Shown here in pieces: positions 35,201 through 43,765 of a DNA stretch of 64,000 bases. The notes under the pieces are model-generated. The model saw only the letters and a program-made list of their open reading frames with translations. It made no database searches and was not told the origin of the DNA. Position 1 is the stretch's first letter, and each line of letters opens with the position of its first letter. Both the position numbers and the translations under genes were made by a program. This DNA comes from Croceibacterium_B sp963811255 (GTDB lineage Bacteria; Pseudomonadota; Alphaproteobacteria; Sphingomonadales; Sphingomonadaceae), in contig CAWEQI010000003.1 in the NCBI GenBank assembly GCA_963811255.1, positions 1,178,001 through 1,242,000 on the forward strand. Direction: 5' to 3'.

Positions 35201-35746
35201 ATGACCCAGCGCTTCCTCACCGCCCTCCCCCTCGCCGTTCTCGCCGCCCTGTCGGCCTGTGTTCCAGCGCCGAAGCCGCTGCCGGCGCCCACTCCCGTGC
35301 CGACGCCCACACCGACGCCGGCCCCTGCGCCCACCCCGACGCCAACGTATTCCAACTGGATGGACGCGCCGCAGACGCCGGGCGACTGGTTCTACATCCC
35401 GGCGCCGCCGAACAGCATTGCCGCCTTCGGACCGGCGCAACGTCAGCCGCTGTTTGCCATGCGGTGCGACGTCGCCAGTCACACGGTCTCGCTCGGCCGC
35501 ACCGATCCTTCCACCACACCGCAGCCGATGACGATTCGCACCGAAACCGCCACCCGCACCTTCTCCGCCGTGCCGGCGCAAGGCAGCGTCGAGCATCTGG
35601 TGGCGACCAGGCTGCCGGCGACCAATTCGTTCCTCGACGCGATCGCCTTTTCGAAGGGCCGCTTCGCGGTCGAGGTCGAGGGCGAGCCGACGCTCTACCT
35701 GCCGAGTTGGCCGGAGATCACCCGGGTCATTGAAGACTGCCGTTAA
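35201..35746 (+). CDS. Hypothetical lipoprotein with Pro/Thr repeats
   Basis: A 181-aa lipoprotein. The signal LPLAVLAALSACVPAP puts the lipid on a Cys at about residue 20. Then comes a run of PTP/PAP repeats (residues of about 22-49), likely an extended spacer, and a domain of about 130 residues (GDWFYIPAPPNSIAAFGP; MRCDVASHTVSLGR; TRVIEDC) with two cysteines. Family not recognised. A GC-rich hairpin follows the stop. Confidence 0.8.
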   Translation: MTQRFLTALPLAVLAALSACVPAPKPLPAPTPVPTPTPTPAPAPTPTPTYSNWMDAPQTPGDWFYIPAPPNSIAAFGPAQRQPLFAMRCDVASHTVSLGRTDPSTTPQPMTIRTETATRTFSAVPAQGSVEHLVATRLPATNSFLDAIAFSKGRFAVEVEGEPTLYLPSWPEITRVIEDCR

Positions 35747-35762
35747 AGACTGGAAAACGGGA

Positions 35763-35790
35763 CGGGCCCGCGCTCCCCCACGCGGGCCCG
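35763..35790 (+). terminator. GC-rich hairpin after the lipoprotein gene
   Basis: CGGGCCCGCG-CTCCCCCA-CGCGGGCCCG is a perfect 10-bp stem starting 17 bp after the stop codon. There is no T-run, so it may end transcription weakly or just protect the mRNA 3' end. Confidence 0.5.
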
Positions 35791-35943
35791 AAGCGGTGAA
35801 TTCTGACAGTGAAAAATCGAAATGCAAGACTTGCTTTGTTTCGCGCGGCGACTCACATTGAACCCAAGGCCAGCGGTCCACGCGGGTCTTGGCCGCCGGT
35901 GAAACGGCAGGTCTGGCTTTCAAGCGCGAAAGGAGGTGATCCG

Positions 35944-36000
35944 ATGTCTCATGGTTCAGCAGGGAGGTCGGTTCAGACCCTCGCGAGGCATTATCGGTAA
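35944..36000 (+). CDS. Leader mini-ORF (18 codons) with full anti-SD complement
   Basis: Encodes MSHGSAGRSVQTLARHYR. Right before the ATG lies AAAGGAGGTGATCC (35930-35943), the complement of the whole 14-base 16S rRNA tail, far stronger than any other site here. Codon choice is unlike neighbours (AGG twice, TCT, TCA, TAT). The frame also opens upstream to a GTG at 35809, but the site marks this ATG. Only hairpins separate it from ilvE, so it may be a regulatory leader peptide; it has no run of Leu, Ile or Val. Upstream RNA (35850-35930) can fold too. Confidence 0.5.
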   Translation: MSHGSAGRSVQTLARHYR

Positions 36001-36029
36001 TCTCTGACTTTCGCCGATAAAGGCTTCGT

Positions 36030-36091
36030 GGGCGGCTTAACCGGCCGCTGACCATGCGAAGGGCGGTTCCCCGACGGGCGGAGCCGCCCTT
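36030..36091 (+). promoter_or_regulatory. Competing hairpins upstream of ilvE, candidate attenuator
   Basis: A 12-bp stem, AAGGGCGGTTCC (36059-36070) with GGAGCCGCCCTT (36080-36091), is followed by CTCATTTTC and looks like an intrinsic terminator. The segment GGGCGGCT (36030-36037) can pair instead with AGCCGCCC (36082-36089), which would undo it. That is the layout of a terminator/antiterminator switch 30 bp after the mini-ORF and 70 bp before ilvE. The T-run is short, so termination strength is uncertain. Confidence 0.5.
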
Positions 36092-36162
36092 CTCATTTTC
36101 AGTCCACTTGCCAGCCTCTTTGCTTGCCCGTAACCGCGCGCTCGAAGGAGTCTCGCACGATT

Positions 36163-37260
36163 ATGGCCGACGCGCCCGCTCTCGATTTCACCCGCCTGCC
36201 GCACGCCGCTCCGGTTCCGGGCGAGAGCCGCGACCAGGCGATCGCCGACCCAGGCTTCGGCAAGGTGTTCACCGACCATATGGTGAGCATCGAGTGGGAC
36301 GAAGGCCGCGGGTGGCACGACGCGACACTCGGCCCGCGTCGGCCGCTCAGCCTCGATCCGGCCTGCGCCGTGCTGCATTATGCGCAGGAGATTTTCGAGG
36401 GGCTCAAGGCCTACAAGCTCGCCGACGGCACGATGGCGCTGTTCCGCCCCGAGCAGAACGCGCGCCGCTTCAATCGTTCGGCGGACCGAATGGCGATGCC
36501 CAATCTGCCCGAGGACGCCTTCGTCGAATCGATTCGTGAGTTGGTGATGGCCGACAAGGAATGGTTTCCCACGGTCGAAGGCGGCAGCCTCTATATCCGC
36601 CCGTTCATGTTCGCGACCGAGGCCTTCCTGGGGGTACGGCCGGCCAAGCGATACAAATTCCTGGTGATCGCCAGCCCGGCGGGCAATTACTTCAAGTCGG
36701 GCGTGCCGGCGGTGTCGATCTGGGTCTCGCATGATTACACACGCGCGGCACCGGGCGGCACCGGAGCGGCCAAGTGCGGCGGCAACTACGCGGCGAGCTT
36801 GGTGCCGCACGCCAACGCCGTCGCCCGGGGGCACGACCAGGTGTGCTTCCTCGATGCCGCCGAGCACCGCTGGGTCGAGGAATTAGGCGGGATGAACCTG
36901 TTCTTCGTGTTCGACGACGGCACGCTGCTGACCCCGCCGCTGAGCGGCACGATCCTGCCCGGCATCACCCGTGACAGTCTGATTACCCTCGCCCGCGAGG
37001 ACGGACAGACGGTGCTGGAGGAACGCTACGGCTTCGATCAGTGGCGCGCCGACGCGGAAGGCGGCCGCCTCGTGGAGACGTTCGCCTGCGGCACCGCCGC
37101 GGTCGTGACTCCGGTCGGCAAGGTCGCCAGCCACGACGGTGAGTTCACCATCGGCTCCGGCGGTCCCGGCCAGATCACGCAGCGCCTGCGCGACAAGCTC
37201 GTCGCCATCCAGCGCGGCACCGCCGACGACAAGCACGGCTGGGTGATGCGGCTCGACTGA
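36163..37260 (+). CDS. ilvE: Branched-chain amino acid aminotransferase
   Basis: IlvE (365 aa, the longer bacterial/eukaryotic-like form) exchanges amino groups between Leu/Ile/Val and glutamate with PLP in the cytosol. Seen: VLHYAQEIFEGLKAYKLADG, LYIRPFMFATEAFLGV, the PLP lysine in AAKCGGNYAASLVPHANA, GGMNLFFVFDDGTLLTPPLS and TFACGTAAVVTPVG. ATG at 36163 follows GAAGGAG. A start at 36124 would add 13 residues. A structured leader with a mini-ORF lies just upstream. Confidence 0.96.
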   Translation: MADAPALDFTRLPHAAPVPGESRDQAIADPGFGKVFTDHMVSIEWDEGRGWHDATLGPRRPLSLDPACAVLHYAQEIFEGLKAYKLADGTMALFRPEQNARRFNRSADRMAMPNLPEDAFVESIRELVMADKEWFPTVEGGSLYIRPFMFATEAFLGVRPAKRYKFLVIASPAGNYFKSGVPAVSIWVSHDYTRAAPGGTGAAKCGGNYAASLVPHANAVARGHDQVCFLDAAEHRWVEELGGMNLFFVFDDGTLLTPPLSGTILPGITRDSLITLAREDGQTVLEERYGFDQWRADAEGGRLVETFACGTAAVVTPVGKVASHDGEFTIGSGGPGQITQRLRDKLVAIQRGTADDKHGWVMRLD

Positions 37261-37363
37261 CCATCGTCGAGCCTCGTCGACGGCCGGTCGAACGGAACCT
37301 TTGCCCTTCGCGCTGTCTCGTGGAATAGCCCCCGCCATTCAGGACTGGGGAAGGTTCATCTTC

Positions 37364-39127
37364 ATGACTCGCATTTCGTTTCGCACGCTGCTGCTCGCCG
37401 GCGTGCTTGCCGCCGCGCCGCTGCCCGCCGTCGCCAAGGACACGCCGGCGTGGATCGCCAGGAGCAATCATTACACCGACGAGCTGCTCGAGACTCAGGC
37501 GCGGTTCAATCCCGAAGACGCCGCGCAAACCGGCCTCGAAAAATACGACGGGCTGGCAATGGACCTCGGCCCCAATCTGTCCGAACGCTTCATCGCCGCC
37601 GAGCAAAAGCGGCTCGATGAGTTTCAGGCAGCCTTGGCGCGCGAGAGCGATCCGCGGGTCAAGCAGGACCTGCAGATCCTGATCGATTCGATTCAGAAGG
37701 ACATCGAGGGTACCCGGCTCAGGGATCGGCTGACGCTCGATTGGTACGATGTGCCGGAAATGATCTTCGGCAACATGAACGGAGTGCTCGACGATCAGGT
37801 CGCCCCCGAGCGCCGGGCCAAGGCCAAGGAGCTGCTCGAGCGCTACACCGGCCTCTATCCCGGCACGACCCCCCTGACCGAACTCGCCAAAGCGCGCTGG
37901 GCCGACAGCCTGGGCGCCGGCAAGGTCGGGCCCTACAAAGGCAAGGTCGAGGACACGCTCGGCAAGACCGATACCTACATCGCCGGCATCCGCAGCCTGT
38001 TCGCCAAGTACAAGATCGCAGGCGCCGGCCCGGCGCTCGACGCGATGGAGAAGCAGCTGCGCGACTATGCCGCGTGGGAAAAGGCGACGGTGCTGCCCAA
38101 GGCGCGCCCCGACTTCCGCCTGCCGCCCGAGCTTTACGCCTTCCGCCTCAAGCGCGTCGGGATCGATCTGCCGCCCGAGCAGCTGATCGCCCGCGCCCGG
38201 CGAGGCTTCTACGAAACCCGCCAGGAGATGGAGGCGCTGGCGCCGCAGGTGGCCAGGAAGTTCGGCTTCAAAGAAACCGATTACCTGGGCGTGATCGCCG
38301 ACCTGAAGAAGGATAAGATCCCGGCCGACCAGCTCAAGCCGTTCTACACCAAGGTGCTCGCGCAGATCGACGCGACCATCACCCGCGAGCACATCATCAC
38401 CCGCCCCGATTACCCCGTGTTGATGCGTCTGGGCAGCCCGGCCGAGAACGCGCAACAGCCGGCACCGCACATGGAAGCGCCCCGGCTGATCGGCAATACC
38501 GGCGAGCGCGGTCAGTTCGTGCTCACAACCGGCAATCCCTCGGCCGGACCGGACGCCGCCTACGACGACTTCGGTTTCAAAGCCGCGGCGTGGACGCTGA
38601 GCGCGCACGAGGCGCGGCCCGGCCACGAATTGCAGTTCGCCCAGATGGTCGCCCGCGGCGTCAGCGAGGCGCGCGTGCTGTACGCCTTCAACAGCGTCAA
38701 CGCCGAAGGTTGGGCGCTCTACGCCGAATCGCAGTACATGCCGTACGAGCCGATCGAAGGGCAGTTGATCGCGATGCAGTACCTGCTGCTGCGGGAAAGC
38801 CGGGCGATGCTCGACCCGATGCTCAACCTTGGGCAGATCACGCCGGACGCGGCAAGCCGGTGGCTGCGCGAGAAGGTCGGATTGTCGAAAGCCTTCACCA
38901 AGGAAGAAGTCGACCGCTTCACCTATCGCATGCCAGGACAGGCCGGCAGCTATTACTACGGGTTCGGCCAGCTGTCGGACCTGCGGACGGCAACCGAGCT
39001 GGCGCTGGGCGACAAGTTCAATCGTCAGGCGTTCAACGACTTCGTCGTCGGCCAGGGCCTGCTGCCGCTGAACCTGTTGGCCAAGGCGGTGCGCGAGGAT
39101 TTCATTCCGGCGCAGCTGAAGAAGTAG
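37364..39127 (+). CDS. Exported DUF885 metallopeptidase-like protein
   Basis: A 587-aa protein with a signal peptide (LLLAGVLAAAPLPAVA), so periplasmic or surface. The DUF885 fold is mostly helical. The likely zinc site is LSAHEARPGHELQFAQM, with HEARPGHE giving two His and Glu, and NSVNAEGWALYAESQY a second conserved block supplying another Glu. Related proteins act as carboxypeptidase-like M32/M3-fold enzymes. The substrate is not known. Confidence 0.92.
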   Translation: MTRISFRTLLLAGVLAAAPLPAVAKDTPAWIARSNHYTDELLETQARFNPEDAAQTGLEKYDGLAMDLGPNLSERFIAAEQKRLDEFQAALARESDPRVKQDLQILIDSIQKDIEGTRLRDRLTLDWYDVPEMIFGNMNGVLDDQVAPERRAKAKELLERYTGLYPGTTPLTELAKARWADSLGAGKVGPYKGKVEDTLGKTDTYIAGIRSLFAKYKIAGAGPALDAMEKQLRDYAAWEKATVLPKARPDFRLPPELYAFRLKRVGIDLPPEQLIARARRGFYETRQEMEALAPQVARKFGFKETDYLGVIADLKKDKIPADQLKPFYTKVLAQIDATITREHIITRPDYPVLMRLGSPAENAQQPAPHMEAPRLIGNTGERGQFVLTTGNPSAGPDAAYDDFGFKAAAWTLSAHEARPGHELQFAQMVARGVSEARVLYAFNSVNAEGWALYAESQYMPYEPIEGQLIAMQYLLLRESRAMLDPMLNLGQITPDAASRWLREKVGLSKAFTKEEVDRFTYRMPGQAGSYYYGFGQLSDLRTATELALGDKFNRQAFNDFVVGQGLLPLNLLAKAVREDFIPAQLKK

Positions 39128-39338
39128 CCCCCGGGGGCGCCATGTGCGGCGTCCGCAGCCCGGAACTCAGAGAGCAGCCAGCGATGAGCTCCTGGAAGCG
39201 AACCCACGGGCGCCTGGCCTGTTTGCGTCAACCCGTTGCGACCATTCGCTACAGCTGCGGGCTTTGCCAATCCGGCCGGGCGGTTTAGACAGAGTCAACG
39301 ACGGGGGCCGAATCATCGCCCGTCAAGGGAGAGACGGG

Positions 39339-40415
39339 ATGAAGATCAAGGGACTCACAGCACTTCTGATGGCCGGCGGCCTCGCCGCGACGGCGGCAGC
39401 GCAGCAGCCAGCGCCGCCCGCCGGTGCGCCGTCCGGACGTCCCGCCGGTCCGCGTCGCTCCCCGTTGCCGCCGCCCGAGCCGGCCCAACACATCGTCGGC
39501 AACATCTACAAGATCTTCGGCGGCGGCGGGAACACGCTGGTCGTGGTGCAGAAAGACGGCGTCGTCCTGGTCGACACCAAGATGCCCGGTAACGGCCCTT
39601 ACATCGTCGAACAGGTGAAGAAGATCACCGACAAGCCGGTCAAGCTGATCATCAACACCCACAGCCATCCGGACCACGTCGGCAGCAACGACTACATCCG
39701 CAAGCAATATCCGAACGTGCGGATCGTGATGAACGAAGGCGCCAAGGATGAGCTGATGCGCGGTCCACGACCCAATCCCGAGCTGCTGCCGACCGAAACC
39801 TTCAAGGACCGGATGACCATCGGTTCGGGCGACGACCGGATTGAGCTGTACCACTTCGGCCCGGGCCACACGAACGGCGACACGTTCGTGCTGTTTCCCA
39901 AGGCGCGCCTGCTGTGCATGGGCGACGTGATGGCCTGGAACATGGCGCCGTTCCTGCCCGCCGGCGGCGCGGAAGATATCGCCGACGAGACCGAAGCCGT
40001 GGTTTCGACGTTGAACGGCAAGGTCGACCGGGTCGAGGAAGGTCACGGCTATATGACTGACTGGGCCGCCGTCGAGCGCCTGGCGCGCTTCGACCGGGCG
40101 CTCTATGCCTACGCCAAGATCCATTACGACGCCGGCGATCCGCCCGCCGACGCCGTCGCCGACCTGGAGAGGCATCCCGAGTTCGCCAAGCTGCTCGACA
40201 CCCATATCAAGAAGGGTCTCGAATACGGCAATACCCCGCTGGCGCGGGCGCACATGAACGTGAACGTCGCGTACGAGGAGCTGGCCGGCGAAAAGGTCGG
40301 CTTCGGGGTCGCCAACGGCGCGCCGCTGCCCGCGACCGACAAGCACAAGGGCTCGAATCCGAAGGATACCGCCCCGCCCACGCCGGAAATGCTCGCGCAC
40401 GAAGTGACCTGGTAG
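39339..40415 (+). CDS. Exported metallo-beta-lactamase fold hydrolase
   Basis: A 358-aa protein. AAGGGAGAG precedes the ATG. The signal peptide ends near AATAAAQQP and is followed by a Pro-rich linker. The MBL fold starts about residue 55 (NIYKIFGGGGNTLVVVQKDG) with metal motif INTHSHPDHVGSND and a further ligand in HFGPGHTNGDTFVLF, and LLCMGDVM supplies the Asp. It may be a quinoprotein-relay-like or B3-like hydrolase. There is no sign that it is a true beta-lactamase. Confidence 0.9.
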   Translation: MKIKGLTALLMAGGLAATAAAQQPAPPAGAPSGRPAGPRRSPLPPPEPAQHIVGNIYKIFGGGGNTLVVVQKDGVVLVDTKMPGNGPYIVEQVKKITDKPVKLIINTHSHPDHVGSNDYIRKQYPNVRIVMNEGAKDELMRGPRPNPELLPTETFKDRMTIGSGDDRIELYHFGPGHTNGDTFVLFPKARLLCMGDVMAWNMAPFLPAGGAEDIADETEAVVSTLNGKVDRVEEGHGYMTDWAAVERLARFDRALYAYAKIHYDAGDPPADAVADLERHPEFAKLLDTHIKKGLEYGNTPLARAHMNVNVAYEELAGEKVGFGVANGAPLPATDKHKGSNPKDTAPPTPEMLAHEVTW

Positions 40416-40474
40416 GCCGCTTCAGAAAAGGGCGTGCCGGAAAGAGCACCCGCTGGCCACGCTCATGACTTGGA

Positions 40475-40526
40475 CACGCCCCTGCGGGGGCGCTCCCCCC
40501 ATCCCCCCCGCCAGGGAGGGGGGCTC
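40475..40526. repeat. GC-rich palindromic repeat between convergent genes
   Basis: CGCCCCTGCGGGGGCG (40477-40492) and a CCCCCC/GGGGGG stem lie between the convergent stops at 40415 and 40546. Same composition class as the other intergenic elements; may also terminate transcription. Confidence 0.55.
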
Positions 40527-40545
40527 GACCTCATCGATCGAAGCA

Positions 40546-42159
40546 CTAAGCGGCCATCTTGCCGTGCAGCGCGCCGAGGATTAGGTCGCTGGCGCGTTCG
40601 CCGATCATGATCGCGGTGGCGTTGGTGTTACCCTGCGGGATGGTCGGCATGATCGAGGCGTCGGCGACCCACAGCCCGGAAAGCCCGCGCACCCGGCAAT
40701 CAGGGCCGACCACGGCCTCCGGATCGTCAGCCGCGCCCATCTTCGCCGTACCCACCGGGTGGAACATCGGAATCGACGCCGCGCGCACGTAATGCGCCAG
40801 CGAATCCCGGTGCGCGAAGTCCGCCCCGGGGCGAACCTCGCTCTTCACGTGCTTGGCGATTGCCGGCTGGGCCATGATCCGGCGGGCGATCTCGAGGCCG
40901 TCGACCAGCTGCTGGACGTCATCGTTGTCGCCGAGCAGCAGGTGTTCGATCTTCGGCGGGGCATCTGGATCGGCCGAACGCAAGGTGATCCGCCCGCGCG
41001 ACTTCGGGCGCATCAGCGCGACGAAGGTCGAAACGGAGCTTTCCTTGCGCAGCGCGAGGTTGCCCTTGTCGGTCACGTCGAAGGCGAACGCCGAGAACGC
41101 CAGCTGCAGGTTCGGCGCCGGCAATCCCTCGCGGCTCTTCACGAACGCCTGGGCATGGCCGATCCCGGTGGTCAACGCTCCGCTGCGGGCGATCGCCAGC
41201 GCCAGCACCTGCTTGACCCCCGAATAGCCGCGCGAATCGTCGTTCAAAGTCCGAACGTCGACTTCGTCGACCAGGTGCACGCCGGGATGCTCCTGCAGGT
41301 TGCCGCCGACGCCGGGCAGATGGCAGACCACCTCGATGCCGTGGTGGTGCAGCTCCTTCTCCGGGCCGATGCCCGACAGCATCAGCAGCCGTGGAGTGTT
41401 GAGCGCGCCGGCGCACAGCACCACGCCCTCGCGCGCCCTCAGCGTCGAAACCTCGCCGCCGCGGCGGATTGTGACACCGATGGCACAGCCGCCGGCGCTC
41501 TCGATCCTGAGCACTTGCGCCTCGAGCAGGATATCGAGGCCCGACGGCTTGCGGCGAAGATACCCGGCGGCGGTCGAATGCCTGAGGCCGCGACGTTGCG
41601 ACAGCTGGATATGGTCGACCCCCTCGGCGCTTTCGCCGTTTAGATCGACCGAGCGCGGATAACCCGCCTGCTGCACCGCCTCGATCCATTCCTCGGTGAT
41701 CGGGTAGCGCGAACGGACTTCCGAGACCGCCATCGGCCCGCCGGTTCCGCGCCACTGGTCGGCGCCGCGCTCGTTGTCCTCCATCCGCCGGAAGTATGGC
41801 AGCACGCTGGCGTAATCCCAGCCGACCGCGCCGAGCTCGGCCCAATGGTCGTAATCCCACTTGTGCCCGCGGACGAACATCATTCCGTTGATCGCGCTGC
41901 CGCCGCCGAGCCGCTTGGCGGCCGGCCACACGTCAGGCCGGCCGCCGACCGAGGGATCGGGCTCGGCCGAATACATCCAATCGAACTCGGGTGTATGGAC
42001 GATGCCGCTCATCAGCGCCGGCACTTTCGAACGGATGTCGCCGTCCGACTTGCCGGCCTCGACCAGCAGCACCCGTTTGCCGCCCTGCGCCAGCCGCGCG
42101 GCGCAGGCAGCCCCGGCCGAGCCGCCGCCGATCACGATGAGGTCCGGTTCGCCTGCCAC
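40546..42159 (-). CDS. GMC-family FAD oxidoreductase (choline dehydrogenase-like)
   Basis: A 537-aa flavoenzyme that oxidises an alcohol. The GTG at 42159 is chosen because AGGAGAG sits ahead of it and the FAD fold follows at once (DLIVIGGGSAGAACAARLA). GMC signatures: KRLGGGSAINGMMFVRGHKW (motif 1), GALNTPRLLMLSGIG (motif 2), the catalytic His in MFHPVGTAKMGA and the closing TIPQGNTNATAIMIGERASD. The substrate is uncertain: choline, PEG-like or other alcohols. No betaine genes are near. Divergent from the MEKHLA gene. Confidence 0.92.
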   Translation of the reverse strand: MAGEPDLIVIGGGSAGAACAARLAQGGKRVLLVEAGKSDGDIRSKVPALMSGIVHTPEFDWMYSAEPDPSVGGRPDVWPAAKRLGGGSAINGMMFVRGHKWDYDHWAELGAVGWDYASVLPYFRRMEDNERGADQWRGTGGPMAVSEVRSRYPITEEWIEAVQQAGYPRSVDLNGESAEGVDHIQLSQRRGLRHSTAAGYLRRKPSGLDILLEAQVLRIESAGGCAIGVTIRRGGEVSTLRAREGVVLCAGALNTPRLLMLSGIGPEKELHHHGIEVVCHLPGVGGNLQEHPGVHLVDEVDVRTLNDDSRGYSGVKQVLALAIARSGALTTGIGHAQAFVKSREGLPAPNLQLAFSAFAFDVTDKGNLALRKESSVSTFVALMRPKSRGRITLRSADPDAPPKIEHLLLGDNDDVQQLVDGLEIARRIMAQPAIAKHVKSEVRPGADFAHRDSLAHYVRAASIPMFHPVGTAKMGAADDPEAVVGPDCRVRGLSGLWVADASIMPTIPQGNTNATAIMIGERASDLILGALHGKMAA

Positions 42160-42239
42160 CTGCTTACTCTCCTGTCTCGCTTGGTGATGGGCGATAGGGG
42201 CATTTGCCGCAAGGGCGCGGCTCGCTATCGTGCCGGACG

Positions 42240-42698
42240 ATGGGCGACGACGAGCGGTCAATGATGCTGGCGAGCGGCGGGGAGGCACTTGCCGCGCTGC
42301 TCGACAGCTTCGCCCGGCTCACCGGCAAGCGCCTGGCGGACGACCCCGATGAGTTGTGGCACGCGCCCTGCCCGGTGGTCGCCCACGGGACCGAGTTGCC
42401 GCCGCGCTTCTTCTACGGCAATCGGGCGGCCCTCGACCTGTTCCGCATGGACGCGCGGGAGTTCATCGGCCTGCCCTCGCACGAATCCGCCGAGGCGACA
42501 CGGCGCAGCGAACGCGCGGCGATGTTCGTCAGGCTGGAGGCGGAAGACGTCGTCACCGGCTACTCGGGCATCCGCATCGCAGCCGACGGCACGCGCTTCC
42601 GGATAGAGGATGCCATCATCTGGAACATCGCCGATGCCGACGGCAGGCGTCTCGGGCAGGCCGCGGCGCTCGCCTCCTGGCAACGGCTCGACGGCTGA
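42240..42698 (+). CDS. MEKHLA (PAS-like) domain protein
   Basis: A 152-aa protein consisting of one MEKHLA domain, a PAS-fold sensor usually found in plant homeodomain factors and in stand-alone bacterial proteins. Typical words: FFYGNRAALDLFRMDAREFI, GLPSHESAEATRRSERAAMF, GYSGIRIAADGTRFRIEDAI, WNIADADGRRLGQAA. No output domain is attached. Its stop abuts the convergent reductase gene. Confidence 0.85.
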   Translation: MGDDERSMMLASGGEALAALLDSFARLTGKRLADDPDELWHAPCPVVAHGTELPPRFFYGNRAALDLFRMDAREFIGLPSHESAEATRRSERAAMFVRLEAEDVVTGYSGIRIAADGTRFRIEDAIIWNIADADGRRLGQAAALASWQRLDG

Positions 42699-43670
42699 TC
42701 AGCGCTCCCACACGCCTTTGCCTGGCAGCCGTTCACGGCCGTGCGGCGTGGAGAGGTCTAGCTGCGGACCGATCGGATAGATGTGATGCCGGTCGGTCAG
42801 CGCGTAGTAATTGCGCTTGATCTCCTCCAGCTTCACCGTTTTGGCGATCCCCGGCCATTGATACAGCTCGCGCAAGTAGCCGCGCAGCGCGGGATAATCC
42901 TCGATCCGCCGCAGGTTGCATTTGAACGCGCCGTGATAGCCGACGTCGAAGCGGACGAGCGTCGTGAACGCGCGCCAGTCGGCCTCGGTCAGCCATTCGC
43001 CGGTGAGATAGCGGTTGCGCTCCAACTGCGCTTCCATTCGGTCGAGCGTCTCGAACACTCCGCGGGCGGCTTCCTCATATGCCTGCTGCGTGCTGGCGAA
43101 GCCGGCGCGATAGACACCGTTGTTGAGCGTAGGATAGATCAGCTCGTTCCAGCGATCGATTTCCGGCCGGAGCGGCTCGGGATAAAAGTCGAGCCGGTTG
43201 CCGGTGATCCCGTCGAACGCCGAATTTAACATGCGGATGATGTCCGCGCTCTCGTTGTTGACGATCCGCCGGGTTTTCTTGTCCCACAACGTCGGCACCG
43301 TCGCTTTGCCGGTGTAATGCGGATCGTGCTCCTGATAGACGCGATAGAGCGGGTGCGGCACTTCAAACGGCGGGATGGTGTCGTCCGGAAAGATCCAGCC
43401 CTGGTTGCCGATCACCCCGTGCGAGGCCGAGAGCGAGATTACGTCCTCGAGCCCCTTGAGCACGCGATAGGCGGTGGTGCGCGACGCCCACGGGCAGACC
43501 CAGGCGACGAACAGATGATAGCGCCCGGCTTCGGCGGGGAACTCGGCATCCGGATCGGGCGAAATCCAGTTGCGCAGCGGGCTCTCGATCCGCCGGAACT
43601 GACCGTCCTCGCCGATTTCCTCGGCCGCCGGCGGACTGTCGCGCCAGACACCGTCGTAAAGCTGGGACAT
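42699..43670 (-). CDS. Glutathionyl-hydroquinone reductase (Xi-class GST)
   Basis: A 323-aa Xi-class glutathione transferase (YqjG/ECM4-like). The catalytic Cys is in HLFVAWVCPWASRTTAYRVL. Family blocks NNESADIIRMLNSAF, WNELIYPTLNNGVYRAGFA and WLTEADWRAFTTLVRFDVGY are present. It removes glutathione from glutathionyl-hydroquinones, which arise in quinone or aromatic metabolism. Soluble. Divergent from the MFS gene. Confidence 0.94.
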   Translation of the reverse strand: MSQLYDGVWRDSPPAAEEIGEDGQFRRIESPLRNWISPDPDAEFPAEAGRYHLFVAWVCPWASRTTAYRVLKGLEDVISLSASHGVIGNQGWIFPDDTIPPFEVPHPLYRVYQEHDPHYTGKATVPTLWDKKTRRIVNNESADIIRMLNSAFDGITGNRLDFYPEPLRPEIDRWNELIYPTLNNGVYRAGFASTQQAYEEAARGVFETLDRMEAQLERNRYLTGEWLTEADWRAFTTLVRFDVGYHGAFKCNLRRIEDYPALRGYLRELYQWPGIAKTVKLEEIKRNYYALTDRHHIYPIGPQLDLSTPHGRERLPGKGVWER

Positions 43671-43765
43671 GCGAAAGCGACTCCGTTTGGCTTGCCTCGA
43701 CGGCCGCCTAGAGGTTGCGGCCGCGCATGTCAGCCGCCATGGCGCGCAAAAGCAAAAGAGGCGAT

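Noticed and set aside
35930..35943. Reverse-oriented remnant of a 16S rRNA 3' end
   Set aside because: Only the 14 tail bases match; the next bases do not continue into 16S sequence. A ribosome-binding role ahead of the ATG explains it better.
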